From Cerioporus squamosus (Eukaryota; Basidiomycota; Agaricomycetes; Polyporales; Polyporaceae): a stretch of DNA of 64,000 bases. A model generated the notes under the pieces. The model did no database searches and was not told where the DNA came from. It saw nothing but the letters and a program-made list of their open reading frames with translations. Where the stretch lies: NCBI GenBank assembly GCA_022592435.1, contig JABYQS010000082.1:1-64000 (forward strand), given 5' to 3'. Every line of letters begins with the position of its first letter. Positions within the stretch are counted from its first letter, which is position 1. The position numbers and the translations under genes were made by a program. Shown piece by piece: positions 46,133 through 58,191 of the stretch.

Positions 46133-47542
46133 TCAGCCCCCTGGAGGTGGCGGGTGCTCCGAAGGTTGCAATGGAGCCTCCGGAGGTCGCGGCGATGACA
46201 ACGCTGCAAGTTGTGGCGGCAGCGGTAGGGGGTCCTCCGCCAAGTATGATGGCGACTCTGGAGAGTCTCCCGGTAGCGGTGTCGGGATCGTAGCCGGGGT
46301 GGCCTCCGGCGTCTCCTCCAGCGTAGGCATAGGGCGGTACGCATCAGCCACGCGCAACTGCCCCGTCGGCGACTCGATCGGCTCCCTCGACCTCGACTCC
46401 TCTCCAGTCCCTGGTACCACCCCGTGCCACGGCGAGTAACTCGCGAGGACGTTCGGGACCCACGTCGTCGCCCGTCTGAGGTTAGTCCCGCGGCCTCCTG
46501 GACTGCTCCCCGACCCCGAGGAGCCGGACGACACCGAGCCGTTCCGTCTGGGGCGCCCTGGATCGGATATGGGCCGCATGGAAGACGTGCGCGAGATGGC
46601 CTGCGCAGAGGAGTTGCGCGAGATCGTTTGGAACGACGCGTCCTCCGTCGACAGCTTGCGAGAGAAGAGGTTGACCCCGACGTCCTGCACGCTGCCCGGC
46701 GTGCTGACGTCCGACTGGACGACCGAGTTCACCGCCGACCCAGGAGGCGAACCGGCCGAGGGCGGTAGTGATGGCGATTCGCGCGCGATGTCGATCGTGG
46801 ATATCGACGAAACGCGCGGGATCTGAGGAAGTGGGGAGGCGGACATCGTGGCAAAGGGCCTGCTATTTGTGGACGGGGCAGAGACACTGCTTGCGGGGTG
46901 CGAGACGTGCGTCCACTGGCTCGCAGCCTCTGCCGGGGAAGAGATGACCTGGTTGGACTCGCGCATGAACTCGATACGGAGCGAGGGTATGCGTCCCTTC
47001 TTCCCGTCGGTCTTGATCTGCAATCGGGGGAAGCTGAACTGGGGAATATGGAAGAGGGGAGATCGCGGGGCAGGTTCAGGCTCGGGCATGGCCACGGCGG
47101 TATCTGGATTGGAGCGGAACGAGTACCGATGCTCGGGAAACACCATGGGCTCCGGGAACATGGGAGGAACAGGGACGCGAGAAGGAGGACCTCGTACTTT
47201 TGTTTCCCACTCGTTCAGACCCCCGAGAGACGACCCGTTGTTCCGCTGGTGCGTCGCCGTCCAATCGCCCATGGAGGACAGATCACGATGGTGCGTCGCG
47301 GTCTCCGTCTTAGGTGGGAGTGGCGGGATTGGGAGTGGCGGGATCGCCTCTGTGTTGAGCAGCGGCATGTGTGCCTCTGGATCGCCCACATACGAATGCA
47401 TGAAGCGCTGCTGCATCTCCGGTCCATTCGGAAATCGTCGCATGAGCTTCTGGCGACGGTAGATGTGCGCCGCGAATGTGAGCAGCGCGGCCCCGACGAT
47501 GATCACAATGACCGTGCATGCCGTACGCCATCCCGTGGAGGA
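46133..47542 (-). CDS. Single-pass membrane protein with long Ser/Pro-rich cytosolic tail (5' end unresolved)
   Basis: The last exon starts at 47542 after an intron 47543-47610 (GTGCGT...CTTTCCAG). It begins SSTGWRTACTVIVIIVGAAL, a transmembrane helix followed by basic YRRQKLMRRF, so the tail is probably cytosolic. The 450-residue tail is disordered: Pro-rich, Ser/Thr-rich, ending in EHPPPPGG. This plan (outer domain, one helix, long tail) fits sensor-like or mid2-like wall-integrity proteins common in Agaricomycetes; that is inference. The preceding exon reads LQFSEFLVSFGWSFM up to 47611, but I could not find its start; upstream sequence to about 48050 may hold further exons. Confidence 0.55.
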   Translation of the reverse strand, partial: SSTGWRTACTVIVIIVGAALLTFAAHIYRRQKLMRRFPNGPEMQQRFMHSYVGDPEAHMPLLNTEAIPPLPIPPLPPKTETATHHRDLSSMGDWTATHQRNNGSSLGGLNEWETKVRGPPSRVPVPPMFPEPMVFPEHRYSFRSNPDTAVAMPEPEPAPRSPLFHIPQFSFPRLQIKTDGKKGRIPSLRIEFMRESNQVISSPAEAASQWTHVSHPASSVSAPSTNSRPFATMSASPLPQIPRVSSISTIDIARESPSLPPSAGSPPGSAVNSVVQSDVSTPGSVQDVGVNLFSRKLSTEDASFQTISRNSSAQAISRTSSMRPISDPGRPRRNGSVSSGSSGSGSSPGGRGTNLRRATTWVPNVLASYSPWHGVVPGTGEESRSREPIESPTGQLRVADAYRPMPTLEETPEATPATIPTPLPGDSPESPSYLAEDPLPLPPQLAALSSPRPPEAPLQPSEHPPPPGG

Positions 47543-47610
47543 CTGGAAAGATACGCCGTCCGGGAGTCAGCACGCTATGGCAGAACGTCTGAACAGCCGA
47601 GCACACGCAC

Positions 47611-48258
47611 CATGAAGCTCCAACCGAACGAGACGAGGAACTCACTGAACTGAAGCTGACGGCATGCAATCCGCGGGGAACAAAGGAAGTGGAAAGAAGG
47701 AAAGAGCCCTGGGACGCGACCTGAAGGTGAAAAGACAGACCCACGGCTGGTGGCAATTCGTCAACATCAGACCAGCAGCGCACAATCACCGCCTCCGCCC
47801 GCCGGTTACCGAGCGCCGCTGTGATGCACATAACCTCCTCGCTATCCGTTTCGAGCCCTTCTCGCGCCCGGAACACAGCGTTGTAGCTCCTTGGGGCAAT
47901 GCGCCGGGATTGCCTGAGTACAAGGAGGTGGTCATGGTCAAGGTCAGCACCTCTGGCCGGCAGGGACGCCGGCAACTTCTTGGATTCATCGTTGCATGCA
48001 GCGCACTCCAGTTTCTGCACCATCATCTGGTTGTTTCCACGTACCTGAGATGATCACACTACGCAAGGCCGGGTGAGAGAGATAACGGAAGTATCAGACG
48101 AGGTTACAATGGGGAGTGAGAAACGAACTTAACTTCGAAATCGACCATCTCGGATACATCCACCGTTAGTATATCCGAGTCTAAAACACTAGTTGATCGA
48201 GAACGACCTATCGTACAAACTGCAGCTGTCCATAACCAAAGACTCCGAGCCGAAGAGC
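47611..48258. other. Region probably holding 5' exons of the membrane-protein gene
   Basis: A minus-strand open frame spans 47310-48026 but overlaps the known last exon in the wrong frame, so it is not taken as the gene. First exon not identified. The right end is the 3' flank of PFF1. Confidence 0.35.
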
Positions 48259-51200
48259 TCACACCTCGAACCGGGTCCACACCTCCACCAGCCCGTCCGC
48301 CAGCTTCGTCGGCAGCGCCCACAGCGGCAAGAACTGCTTCACCTCCTCGAACGCAGGTATCCTCCCACTCCCGGGCGGCCCCAACGCGCTCGCATACTCC
48401 GCGTACTCGCACGCCGCACGCCCCTTCAACGTCTCCTCGTCGTCCGAGTCGCTCTCCGCGTCCCAGCCGACCTCGACGACGAACTCTTTGCCCCACGTCC
48501 TGCTCCACAGCCGCGCCTCCTTCACGCCCCCCGGCGGCATGCCGTACCCACCCTGGAGACGCATCTTCGCAAACGGCGCAGGGGCGTCCGAGTCCTGCGC
48601 GCGGTGATGGTCGTGCACGTAGACGAAGTCGATGGCACGGTCGAAGTACAGCCTGCACCCGCGCGTGTTCTCGCCACGCACAGATATGAGCGCCCTCGAC
48701 GCGTTCAGGCGTGTCGCCTTCACGTCGAGCCACTGCGAAGCGGGGAAGGAGGCGTTGCCGGTTGGGGATGGGAGGAGGTCCGTCGCCCACTTGCAGGTCA
48801 TGAGGTCCGGACGGAGGCCCTTCTTGTCGCAGGCTACGTCGCTCGTCCACGATGAGGGAATGTCGGGCGTGATGTACTTGTCGACGTATACCTTCAGCCC
48901 GGTCAGGGTCGTGTCTGCACGCACGACATCGAGGGGTTGGGCACGAGCGCCGACGGACGGGTTCACGGCGAGACCGGTCGTAGGGGAGAGCTCCACGGAC
49001 TGCTGGAAGTAGACGCGGAACGGCCATTCCTGGGTGAAGGGGTACGCAGTCCAGGTGGCAGCAAGCAGGACTACGAAGACCGCCGCAACAAGCGCGTTCA
49101 ACCATTGGGGTAGTTTGTGTGCAAACGGAGTCAGGGGGACGAATATGAGCACGGAGAAGAATGCCAGTATCTCGTATACTGTGAAAACGCTTCAGCGCAG
49201 ATCCTGTGGGTCGAATAGACGTCACTTACCCATTGCCGGACTGCTTCCGTCCACCAAGGTATGCATCAAAGCATTCAGCAACAGTACCTCAAGCTGGAAC
49301 AACAGCAGCACGGTGGCGGGCACGAGCAACAGCATCTGCCCGATCCACCAACCATACTCGTCTGTCGGCTTCCCGACGACCTTGACGTCCCCCGGCCGAT
49401 CGAGTGTAAGATACTCGCTGCCGCCCTGCGACACGCGCCGGTGCTGGTGCATGAGCGGGGTGATCTCCGTCGGGTCGGTCTCCACGATCTCCCCCTCTTC
49501 AACATGCGCCGCCTCCGCCCGCACGGGGCTTTGAGCCTCAGCGTCGTCATCGCCATGCTCGGGGACCTCGTAGCGCACACCGCGCACCAGGCGGCGCCCA
49601 GCGATGGTACCCTCCGCACGCGCCTCGCGCTCCTCACGGGTGCTGAATAGGTCGCTGCGGCTGCCCATCTCGTTGCCCGGGTCACCGCGTCTGCCCGCCC
49701 GGACGAGTTCCAGCACGAGTGCAAGCCAGGCCCCGAGGTAGAGAACCGTCGTCCAGTACAGTGAGCTGAGCTGCCGGGTTGCGATGGCCACGGTCGAGAC
49801 CAGGAGAAGCAGCCAAGTGAATGAGTACAGGGAGAGCGTGACTGAGAGCTTCTGCGAGACGAAGGTAGGCGGGAGCAAGTGGTGCAGCGCTTGTAGTGGC
49901 AGAACCAAGGCGAGGAATGACAGCGAGAGGAAGGCGGTCAGGACTGCATACGCATGCGAGTGGATCACCTATGTCCAAGGGATGAGTACGTTAAGTGAAG
50001 GTGAAGAGTTGACTTACATATGGGTTGAGATGGACGTATCCAGCGATGAGGCCTACGTGAGCAAGCACGCCGACGATGAGAGCTATCCAGAAGCGCTCCC
50101 ATCCAGCCAATGCCTTCAAAGTCAGTTTGACCTTCGCCATCTTGCTGTGATCGCTGGTTGCCGACACAGACTCAGGTGCTGTTTTCCCAGCGGTAAGCAC
50201 CGACTCTGGAGTGATAGAGGAACGAGCTCACTGGCATGCTTCTTGGAGGCGAGCATGACCCAGGCAATCAGACCGATCGCACTTAGCGGCCCGATGACGA
50301 GGAAGACGATGTTGAAGACATAGAAGGCATCCATAGGGAACAGGACCAAGGCACGCCCCAGAACTGCAACACATGTTGATGTCAAAAGACAAGGAAAGGA
50401 AGCTGGGGTACCCACTGTCAAAGTAGACTGATCCTCTGGAGTCAGACCCGGGTTCGTCATCGTTCAGCAAGCTCAAGCCTGCGCCACGGACAAGCTCCAT
50501 CATCGCCCACAAAGCCTTGCGTCCTTCGTCGTGGCCCATACCTGGGATGGAGTCCCTCGGCGTGTGATAATAGGCACGGTTTTTGTAGAAGGCGAAGTCG
50601 AACCCTTGGATACTGGGAGCCTCTCCCTCGACTCCTCGCGCATATACCTCATAGTCGGTAGCACTGCGAATCAGTCCAGCGGAGAAGGCCTCCGAAGTGA
50701 GAACGTTCCCATGTGGGTGTTTCACGGCGGAGTTAAGCAGCGATCGTGCCGCGCCAAGTGACGTCGAACGGAAGACTACTGGACGGCTGTGATGAGGAGG
50801 ATCAGACTTCGGTACGTTCCATCAAGCGCATGTACCCACCCTCCGGATGCCGCTCCCTCAAGGTTGATGAATGTAGAAGTGAGGTTCGACCACGGGTGTT
50901 CGAAGTACGCATGAGCACCATTGAGCTGATCCTCCTCGCCGTTGTTGAAGAAGAAGATGGCAGTCCGGCGTGGACGTCGGTCGGGTTGTGCGAAGTACTC
51001 TGCCATTTCCAACAACGTCACCACTCCCATCCCGTCGTCTGTCGCACCCGGAGCGGAAGAAACGGAGTCGTAGTGGGAGGAAAAGAGCACGCCGTCGGGC
51101 CCGGACTCGGGTGAGGCAAGAGGAGAGTCTGTGCCGTCAATCTTGAGCAGCACGTTCGTTCCCTCGAAGTACACTGCGTGGTCCTTGGCGGCAATGTAGG

Positions 51201-51575
51201 TAACGTTCGAGGTGAGGTCGTCGGAAATGTGAATATGATTATGGCGTTCTGCGAGACGTTGCAGCCGAGAAAGAATATATCGCCGAACGTCATCATTTGC
51301 GTGAGAGATGTAGGGATGAGGACCAGCAGTGATCTGTCAGACTCGTCAACAGCGAACTTGTTTCGTCCGTGTAAAGTTCAAACCAGCACACGCACCTTGC
51401 TCAACGCCTCGTATCCCCGGTCCAAATCCAAGCCACGTGGATTCTTGGGAACGCTGGCAAGTTCATCAAAGCTCAATACGCTGGCGAATAGCGCAACATA
51501 GATGATGAGGGTGAGAACGACGACGGGAACGGGCGTAAACTTGAACGGCGAAGCCAACTTCGTCGACACGGGCAT
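48259..51575 (-). CDS. PFF1: Vacuolar membrane protease, M28 family (PFF1)
   Basis: Zinc peptidase anchored in the vacuole membrane. Exons 51575-51396, 51333-50840, 50786-50416, 50363-50232, 50178-50018, 49968-49230 and 49178-48259, 998 residues. N-terminal membrane helix (VPVVVLTLIIYVALFASVLS), then the M28 lumenal domain with zinc ligands in VLFSSHYDSV, GATDDGMGV and FFFNNGEED, and LEGAASGGRPVVFRSTS, HPHGNVL, DYEVY, YHTPRDSIPGM. After it come about eight further membrane helices (FYVFNIVFLVIGPLSAIGLI, FWIALIVGVLAHVGLIAGYV and so on) and a lumenal C-terminal domain. All introns are 49-62 nt. The five-prime end faces RPL25. Confidence 0.93.
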
Positions 51576-52186
51576 CGCAAGAACGTGGATCAAAGACGGG
51601 TATATACCATGCAAAGCGTCACAGAAAATACAGCACAGCTCTTGGGTGTCGTCGTCGTTGTCGCTATCGGTCGAACCTGCGTCGACGTCGTCGTGCACGA
51701 CGAGCTCGAGCCAAAGTATGACGTGCACACAAACCCACTGCCCAGCGCTAGTATTTGGCGCTGCAATGCTGTGACCTTATGTTGCCCTTCTGCGGCATCG
51801 TCACGGTCACACGCGTTTCGACACCGCGCGCCCGTCAAAATCTTGCCGTCCACAACGCAGGCCGCATCGTCAAGGTGAGTAACGTTCCCTATGCTGAATG
51901 AATGTCCGTGCAGGTCTTGCGATGGATCCTTGAGGGCAATGGGAAAGTTTGGGAGCAGAATGGTGGGCGGAAAGGGTTGGATGCGTGGGTTGGGTTCAGG
52001 ATGACGGGTGGGCAGGCCAGGTCTTGGTGGACAGACCTTGCTACGCAACGGCTTTATCAACGACAGAGGGCTCTTCTGGCGCACGAGGATACAACGCCCC
52101 GTCGAACTCCCATCGCAAGACCTCGCAAGATCCATAGGTCTCATCGCTGACTCTTGGATTTGCCCCTTAGCTCAAGACTTCCAGCA
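51576..52186. other. Divergent promoter region of PFF1 and RPL25
   Basis: Only short frames. The proximal promoter of the ribosomal protein gene should lie here; no classical element identified. Confidence 0.4.
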
Positions 52187-52880
52187 ATGGCCATTACGAA
52201 GACTCCCAAGGGTAAGGCGACGAAGGGTACGTCTATTGTCATGGCGCACATGAGCAGTTCGTCTCATGCCTTATGTTATGACCAGCGTCCGACAAGGATG
52301 CGAAGGCCAAGGCTGCGAAGAAGGCCGCGCTGCACGGTACGCACGCACACGCTGCGCGCAAAGTCCGCTACTCCGTCTCCTTCCACCGCCCCAAGACCCT
52401 CCGCCTTCCCCGCACTCCCAAGTACCCCCGCAAGTCTATCAACCATGCACCTCGTATGGATGAGTTCAGGACGATTGTTTCGTGAGTATTGAATACCGTG
52501 TATCCCTGCTCGCAGTGGTTAATCCTTGCTGCTTCCCCAGACCACTGAACACGGAGTCGGCCATGAAGAAGATCGAAGAGCACAACACGCTCGTTTTCAT
52601 TGTGGACATCCGTTCGAACAAGAGGCAGATCAAGGATGCCGTCAAGAAGCTCTACGACGTGCAGGCGGCGAAAATTAACACCCTTATCCGGTGAGTTCAT
52701 CCGTGGACCCTTCATGGGATGTCGCTCACTCCTTTGTTGCAGCCCTGATGGCAAAAAGAAGGCGTACGTCCGGTTGACGGCGGACCACGACGCTTTGGAC
52801 GTCGCGAACAAGGTCAGCCCTGTTCTGTGCTACCGGTTTCGTTTCTTGCTGACGATGACATCCAGATTGGCTTCATCTAA
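52187..52880 (+). CDS. RPL25: 60S ribosomal protein uL23 (L25/L23a)
   Basis: Exons 52187-52226, 52286-52481, 52541-52690, 52743-52812 and 52866-52880, 156 residues, the usual length. Basic Lys/Ala-rich N-terminus ([20 protein letters not shown]), then [66 protein letters not shown] and the fixed ending ALDVANKIGFI. uL23 lies at the polypeptide exit tunnel and binds import proteins. Intron phases are consistent; the last exon codes only four residues and the stop. Confidence 0.97.
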
Positions 52881-53385
52881 TCGGGTTGTTGCTTATTGTC
52901 CTTTCGTCGTCGTCCTCTATCATACTTTTTTGCACGTCTTGTTCTGCTCTTCTGCGGAAGCATATGTACACTGAGCCATTGGTGCTGCCCTCGCCAACCC
53001 ATGACATGACCATGTATGCGTACCACCCCAATGCCACACGCCCATGCACAATCGCATACCTGTCAGCGCTGCACATACATTACAGCACAAATTCTGTCCC
53101 CGGTGTGAGATTGTATTCCGGGTTCGCCGGGCCCAGACTCCAGGCTCTAGGCGTGTGTCGCCTCTCTACTTGTTCGTGTCCTTGTCAAACTCCTTGTCCT
53201 CTACCGCCATCATCAGACTGTATGCGGACTTCGCATCTCGCGTGTCCTCTATGTACTGTGCTTGTTTGACTTCGTTCGAGTCATGTTGGCTTCGCTTCGA
53301 TGGTGTCAACCGCCGTGATGCTTCCTCCTGAACCACCATCTGCCTGACCTCCCCGCTGTACGGGCTTCACTAAACTGCAGACGGT
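52881..53385. other. Intergenic region
   Basis: 3' flank of RPL25 and leader of the ABC gene; pyrimidine-rich. Nothing else recognised. Confidence 0.4.
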
Positions 53386-55317
53386 ATGCAATGCGCCGCG
53401 CTACGACGCCTACCACGTTTTCCTCGACTGGTCTCCCGGGTTCATAACGACGCCACTGCTCTACCCATCGTCAACATCCCGAAATCGTCTATCTACGAGC
53501 TCGGCGAGCAAGAACCCATTCTCAAGGATGTCTCGCTCGTCGTCCAGCCTCACGATTCATGGGCTGTCGTGAGCGCAGATGCGGCAGCGGGGAAGGCTGC
53601 ACTCTTCGGTGCGCTCATGGGAACACACAGGATCTCCCCGCCCGCGCCGCCGCCCGGAGGCCTGTACCCCTTCCTCCAGGATGCGGACCCGCACAGGTAC
53701 GTCCAGATGGTGCGCTTTGCTCACCGTGGAAAGGGGTCCGGGGACGGGTTCTACGACTTTACGGCGCGGTATGGGGCCGTGCGCGAAGAGGACAAGCGGA
53801 CACTACGCGACACGTTCTTCCCGGATATGGCGCGTCCGATACATGAGCTGGCCATCTCCTCGCTGTACAAGGCAGAACAGCTGGAGCCTGTGAGCGAAGA
53901 GGATGCTCAGGCGAAGGAGAGACAGCAGGCGTACTTCGACTTCCTGACGGCGCGTCTGCGGTTGACGGACCTGTTGGACTTGCCCATGATTGCTTTGAGC
54001 AACGGGCAGACGAGGAGGGCGAGGATCGCGAAGGCCTTGCTGTCCGAACCCAGACTGCTCTTGCTGGATGAACCTCTGAGTGAGTGTCTGCTCCTAAGTG
54101 ACTTCACTTCTTTTCATGTATATATTTGCCTGCAAATGCCATCCAGTCTTTCTCTTAGTTCTTGAGTGCGCACTCGAAGGATCCTCTTCTCCCGCATCAT
54201 ACGTCTTTTAGCAGTACGCTGACATGGCATGAACATTGCAGCTGGTCTCGACGTGAAGTCGCGCGCCATCCTCCTCGACCTCCTGTATGAGTTGCAGCGA
54301 ACGCGTGCTTCACCGCACGTAATCGTGGGCCTCCGTGCTCAAGACCCCCTTCCGGACTGGACGACCCATGTCGCCTTGATCGAAGATGACGGCAAGGTGC
54401 AAACTGGCAAGAAGGAAGACATCTTCTCCACGACGTTCACCCCTTCAGCTCCCTTATCATCCGGCTCCCCATCCGCCACATCCGACTCTCCCTCCTCCGG
54501 ATATAACGAAAGAGCCCACGGGAATGCTTTGGTAGACATGACGGGAGTGACCGTCGCATACGGCCCACGCAAGGTCCTCTCCGACATCCACTGGACAATT
54601 CACGCCAACTCCCGCTGGCACCTCATCGGCGAGAACGGCGCCGGGAAGACCACCCTCCTCGCGCTTCTCACCGGCGAGCATCCGCAGTCTTACACCCAGT
54701 CCACGGACCTCCTCCTCTTCGACCGCGAACGCTCGAAGTGGGCCACGCCTTTACTCCTCCGCAACATCGGTCGCGTCTCCCCCGAGATGTTCAACGCCTT
54801 CCCTCGCCGACATTCCCTCACGGTATGGGACGCGATCGGGACTGGGTTTGACGGCGGCTTCGTGCCCAAGGGCGAGCGAGGCGTCGGGATTAGCGCAGAC
54901 GGAGAACGCCTCGAAGCTGGCGGACACGAGGAGCAGTGGCGGCTCAGCAGGATGCACGAAGTCATGCGTGCGCTCGGCCCCAGCCAGTGGCACACGCACC
55001 CCGAGAGCATCTCAGACGAGCAGTACTTCCGCCACCCGTTCGCGGACCTGTCGCCCGGGGAGCAGTCGATGGTGCTGCTCATGCGGGCGCTGGTAGGCGC
55101 GCCGCCGCTTGTCCTGCTCGACGAGGCGTGGGCCGGAATGGACAAGGCGATGGTACAGGCAGCCCATCGGTACCTCCGCGATGGAGGCGGCGGGCTGACG
55201 GACAAGCAGGCGTGTATCGTTGTGAGCCATTGGGAGGAGGAGGTTCCTTGGGGTCCCGAAGAAGGCGTGCAGAGATTTAGACTAGATGGCGGGAAGGGCC
55301 AAAGGATTTACCCTTGA
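53386..55317 (+). CDS. Twin-ATPase ABC protein without membrane domain, probably mitochondrial
   Basis: Exons 53386-54079 and 54242-55317, 589 residues. Two ABC ATPase cassettes and no membrane span, as in yeast YDR061W-type proteins. The start (MQCAALRRLPRFPRLVSRVH) is Arg-rich without acids, like a mitochondrial presequence. Cassette 1 has a poor Walker A (SADAAAGKAALF, Ala where Ser/Thr binds Mg-ATP), an ABC signature (LSNGQTRRARIAKALL) and Walker B (RLLLLDEPL). Cassette 2 is complete: GENGAGKTTLLALL, LSPGEQSMVLLMRALV, PLVLLDEAW and the H-loop VVSHW. The 162-nt intron cuts the D-loop, joining DEPL to TGLDVKSR. Likely a soluble ATPase, not a transporter; its target is unknown. Confidence 0.86.
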
Positions 55318-55448
55318 GGTTAGTCTTACCCTGGACGATCTGCTTTGTGCTCACAACACCTTCTTACAGAGCTCACGCTACCTTCATCGATAACCTGTGG
55401 ATGTCTCTCTGATTATAACATACAAACTCGCAGCCTATTCGGCATACC

Positions 55449-56504
55449 TCACTTTGCATACTGATCGACGACTGCACTCGCTCCCGAACCGGCGACACCC
55501 AAGCTCGCCTTCAGTGTGTCCTCGAACGGCCTCAACTCTCTCCCCAGTACCTTCTGTAGCAAAGGATCAACCACATCAAGCTCTCCCCTTTCAAGGGCCT
55601 TGTACGTCGTCGCCCACTTGCGCAGGAACTCCTCCTCGCCGCGAGGACCATGCTTGCCGACATTTCGTCGGACATAGTCGTCCTCGGTGCCGACGATCAG
55701 CTTGATATTACGGCCCAGGAGTTGGGAAGCCAGTGCGGCGAGCTCCTTCAGCGTGTACGTCTTCGAGCCAGAGAGCAGACGAGTCTCGTTCTCGTAGCCG
55801 CCCTGCAAGATACGCGGTCAAGGCATCATCCTACACAGAAGCTCCACGAAGCCTACCTCAACCATGATTTTCGCCGTTCCTTCTCCTAGATCCTCTCGGC
55901 ACACCCAAGCGATGCCACCATCGCTATGAGGGATGATCACCTCATCCTCGTTCCCCTTTGGATCCCAGAACCCAAAATAGAGCGGGTAGCTCTCGCTGTA
56001 TATCCCCTCGCGGAGGATCGTGTACGTCAGCCCGCTCTGCTTGAGGTACCGCTCGGTGTCGATGTGGGCCTGCATGACCGCCGCGACGCTGTCGCCCGCG
56101 AACGCGAGCGAGGTGTAGTAGACGTGCTTGATCCCGGCACGCTTCGCGGCGTCGATCGCGTTCTTGTGGTGCTTGACACGCAGCTCGTGCGCGATCGACG
56201 GGTAGGAGACGATCAGGAGCTTGTCGGCCCCAGCGAAGGCTGCGTCGAGCGACGCGGGGTCGCCGTAGTCTCCCCGACGGATCTCAACGCCGGACTCCTT
56301 GATGGCGGGAGTCGCGCCAGCGGGATTGTACAGCGACACGATGATGTCAGATGCTGATAGTACATGCAGCGGCCTCGTTAGCGTTCACGCACATTTCACC
56401 AAATATTGTTGGACAGTTCAGTCACCTGGCACTAGTTTGAGAAGGTACTTGAAGACTTGCGATCCAAGTCCACCCGTAGAGCCTGTAACAACGTATTTGG
56501 TCAT
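55449..56504 (-). CDS. NmrA-type NAD(P)-binding oxidoreductase, copy 2
   Basis: Paralogue of the gene at 44.8 kb, inverted. Exons 56504-56426, 56353-55857 and 55802-55449, 309 residues. MTKYVVTGSTGGLGSQVF starts the dinucleotide fold; VEIRRGDYGDPASLDAAFAG, KLLIVSYPSIAHELR, HVYYTSLAFAGDS, YTILREGIYSESYPLYFGFW and EDLGEGTAKIM follow. The C-terminus is longer than copy 1 by a Ser/Ala/Val stretch ending DQYAK. Both intron phases match copy 1, so the pair arose by gene duplication, not retroposition. Substrate unknown. Confidence 0.86.
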
Positions 56505-56853
56505 GATCAATGCTTGGAAGTTGGTACAAGGTGAGAGTGCTGGTGTGATCGTGGTCAAGAGCAAGGTTGCGATCCCAAGATCGTCGGGGGCTATATATGT
56601 CGGCGTAGAATGTCTGCGAATATGGTTCACCCTTGATATGATGTCAGTTGTGAGCATCAGTCAGCATCTTCCCGGGGTCTTCTTCGCATCGCCATGAAGG
56701 AGCACCGTGGACGAATGATACCTGAAGAACATCCACCGCGCAAGGGAGTTTAATAGATCGTTAGCATAGAAAGTGCATATGGCATAGGGTAGTACATGTA
56801 CAGGCATACAGGGCATATTCATAGTTACATAGAATGTCGTTCTTCTCCTGTAG
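56505..56853. other. Intergenic region
   Basis: Promoter of NmrA-type copy 2 and 3' flank of the next minus-strand gene. Nothing else recognised. Confidence 0.4.
56591..56599 (-). promoter_or_regulatory. TATA box of NmrA-type gene 2
   Basis: CATATATAG on the minus strand, about 90 bp before the start at 56504. Confidence 0.45.
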
Positions 56854-58191
56854 TCACTCCACCAACTCGGAGCGGTCGTTGTCGACGGAAGATCCACGTC
56901 GATGCAGACGTTCCCACTCCTTGATCTCTTCCTCGCTGAGCAAAGCCGCCTCCACCGACGCCCGTATCCAGGGCACAGTTGCCCGCACCGCTCGCACGAC
57001 GGAGTGCACTAAGAACCAAAAGGCCGGCAGTATGACAGCCATTAGCAGCAGCCGAACGACGTTGGCGTGCGCTACCGCAACTCGCATGGTGTCGGCGAGC
57101 GTGTAGAAGAGAACTGCCAAGACGGCGAAGAAGCCGAGCAGCGCAGTCCTCCCTACTTTGTCGGCGACCTCGTAGAGGAACCACACGGAGTACAGGTATG
57201 CATCGGCAAGGAGAGACGGGGAGGGAAGATGCAGGGAATCTTCGACCAACTGTTTTCGCCCATCCAACCAAGCCCGGAGTTCTCGTGCCTCTTGCATAAG
57301 CTGCGTCGGTTGCTCTGTGAGACGGCAAGTGGAAGATCAGCCTCCGGTTTCGCGCCGTCCATGGGCTCAAACACGCACCAACGACTCCGATTACCTCATG
57401 TCTGTCCACTCTCTCCTCTTCCTCACCCAAGAGTACCTGGACCGCGAGGGCGGAGAGCCTCTCGACTGGCTTCCGACTCAGCTGGGGCTTGCCTCGGTTG
57501 GCGTCGATGACCTAAATATCGCCATACTCAGTGTAATCGAAGCAAGAGTGTCGGAAAGAAACGCACATAGCAGTTTTCCAGGCCAAAGTAACGGATCGCG
57601 GGAGTCAGATCGAGCTCCCCTTCTGGCCCTCGCTGGAGGTCGACCCATATTACTCCAAGATCGTCCGGCCACTTCCTTGTCGCCTCAACGTCCGGATACC
57701 ATCTGATACGCACGCATCTGACAATAAGAGTGAGCGCGGACTCTCAGGCTTTCGTCCAGACACGGGGCCAAGGAAGCAGCAACTTACTCGAGCTCTGGCG
57801 GAGGCCATATGCGTCCCTGTGCTAGGTGCTCACGGGGACGGGTGCCGTTGTAGTCGATGAACGCAGCTCTAGAGAGCCCGAACGGGCCTCGGAGGAGGTC
57901 TCGCTCGCCGCGCAGGACAAGATGCCACAACGCGAAGTAATGCCACACGTCGTGTTTCAATTCTTCCCAGCCGTTTCTCTTGTCTGGCAATATGGACGCG
58001 TGCGCATTCCACCTCTGATGGGCCCACTTGACGAACTGCGCCGGGTGCGCAAGGGTGTACGCGAAGAGTGCGGCGAGCGTGTAGAGGCGTCCTCCAGGCA
58101 GCTCGCTGTACGGTTCCGGGGGATCTGCTGTCAAGGCTTGGACCACATCTGCGAAGCAGTATTGCGCTTGGATGGCTGTCTGGGAGGCCAT
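56854..58191 (-). CDS. Membrane protein of unknown function
   Basis: Exons 58191-57788, 57717-57567, 57511-57379 and 57314-56854, 382 residues; all four frames join cleanly (GTAAGT, GTGCGT, GTGCGT donors). No known domain. The first half is soluble-looking and Trp-rich (HPAQFVKWAHQRWNAHASIL, HDVWHYFALWHLVLRGERDL, IDYNGTRP). The second half has a Leu/Glu-rich helix and two membrane segments (TALLGFFAVLAVLFYTLAD, VVRLLLMAVILPAFWFLVHS), and ends in a charged tail. Probably a lineage-restricted gene; function not inferable. Confidence 0.65.

Noticed and set aside
47310..48026. Minus-strand open frame of 238 codons
   Set aside because: Overlaps the membrane-protein exon in a different frame and has no domain.
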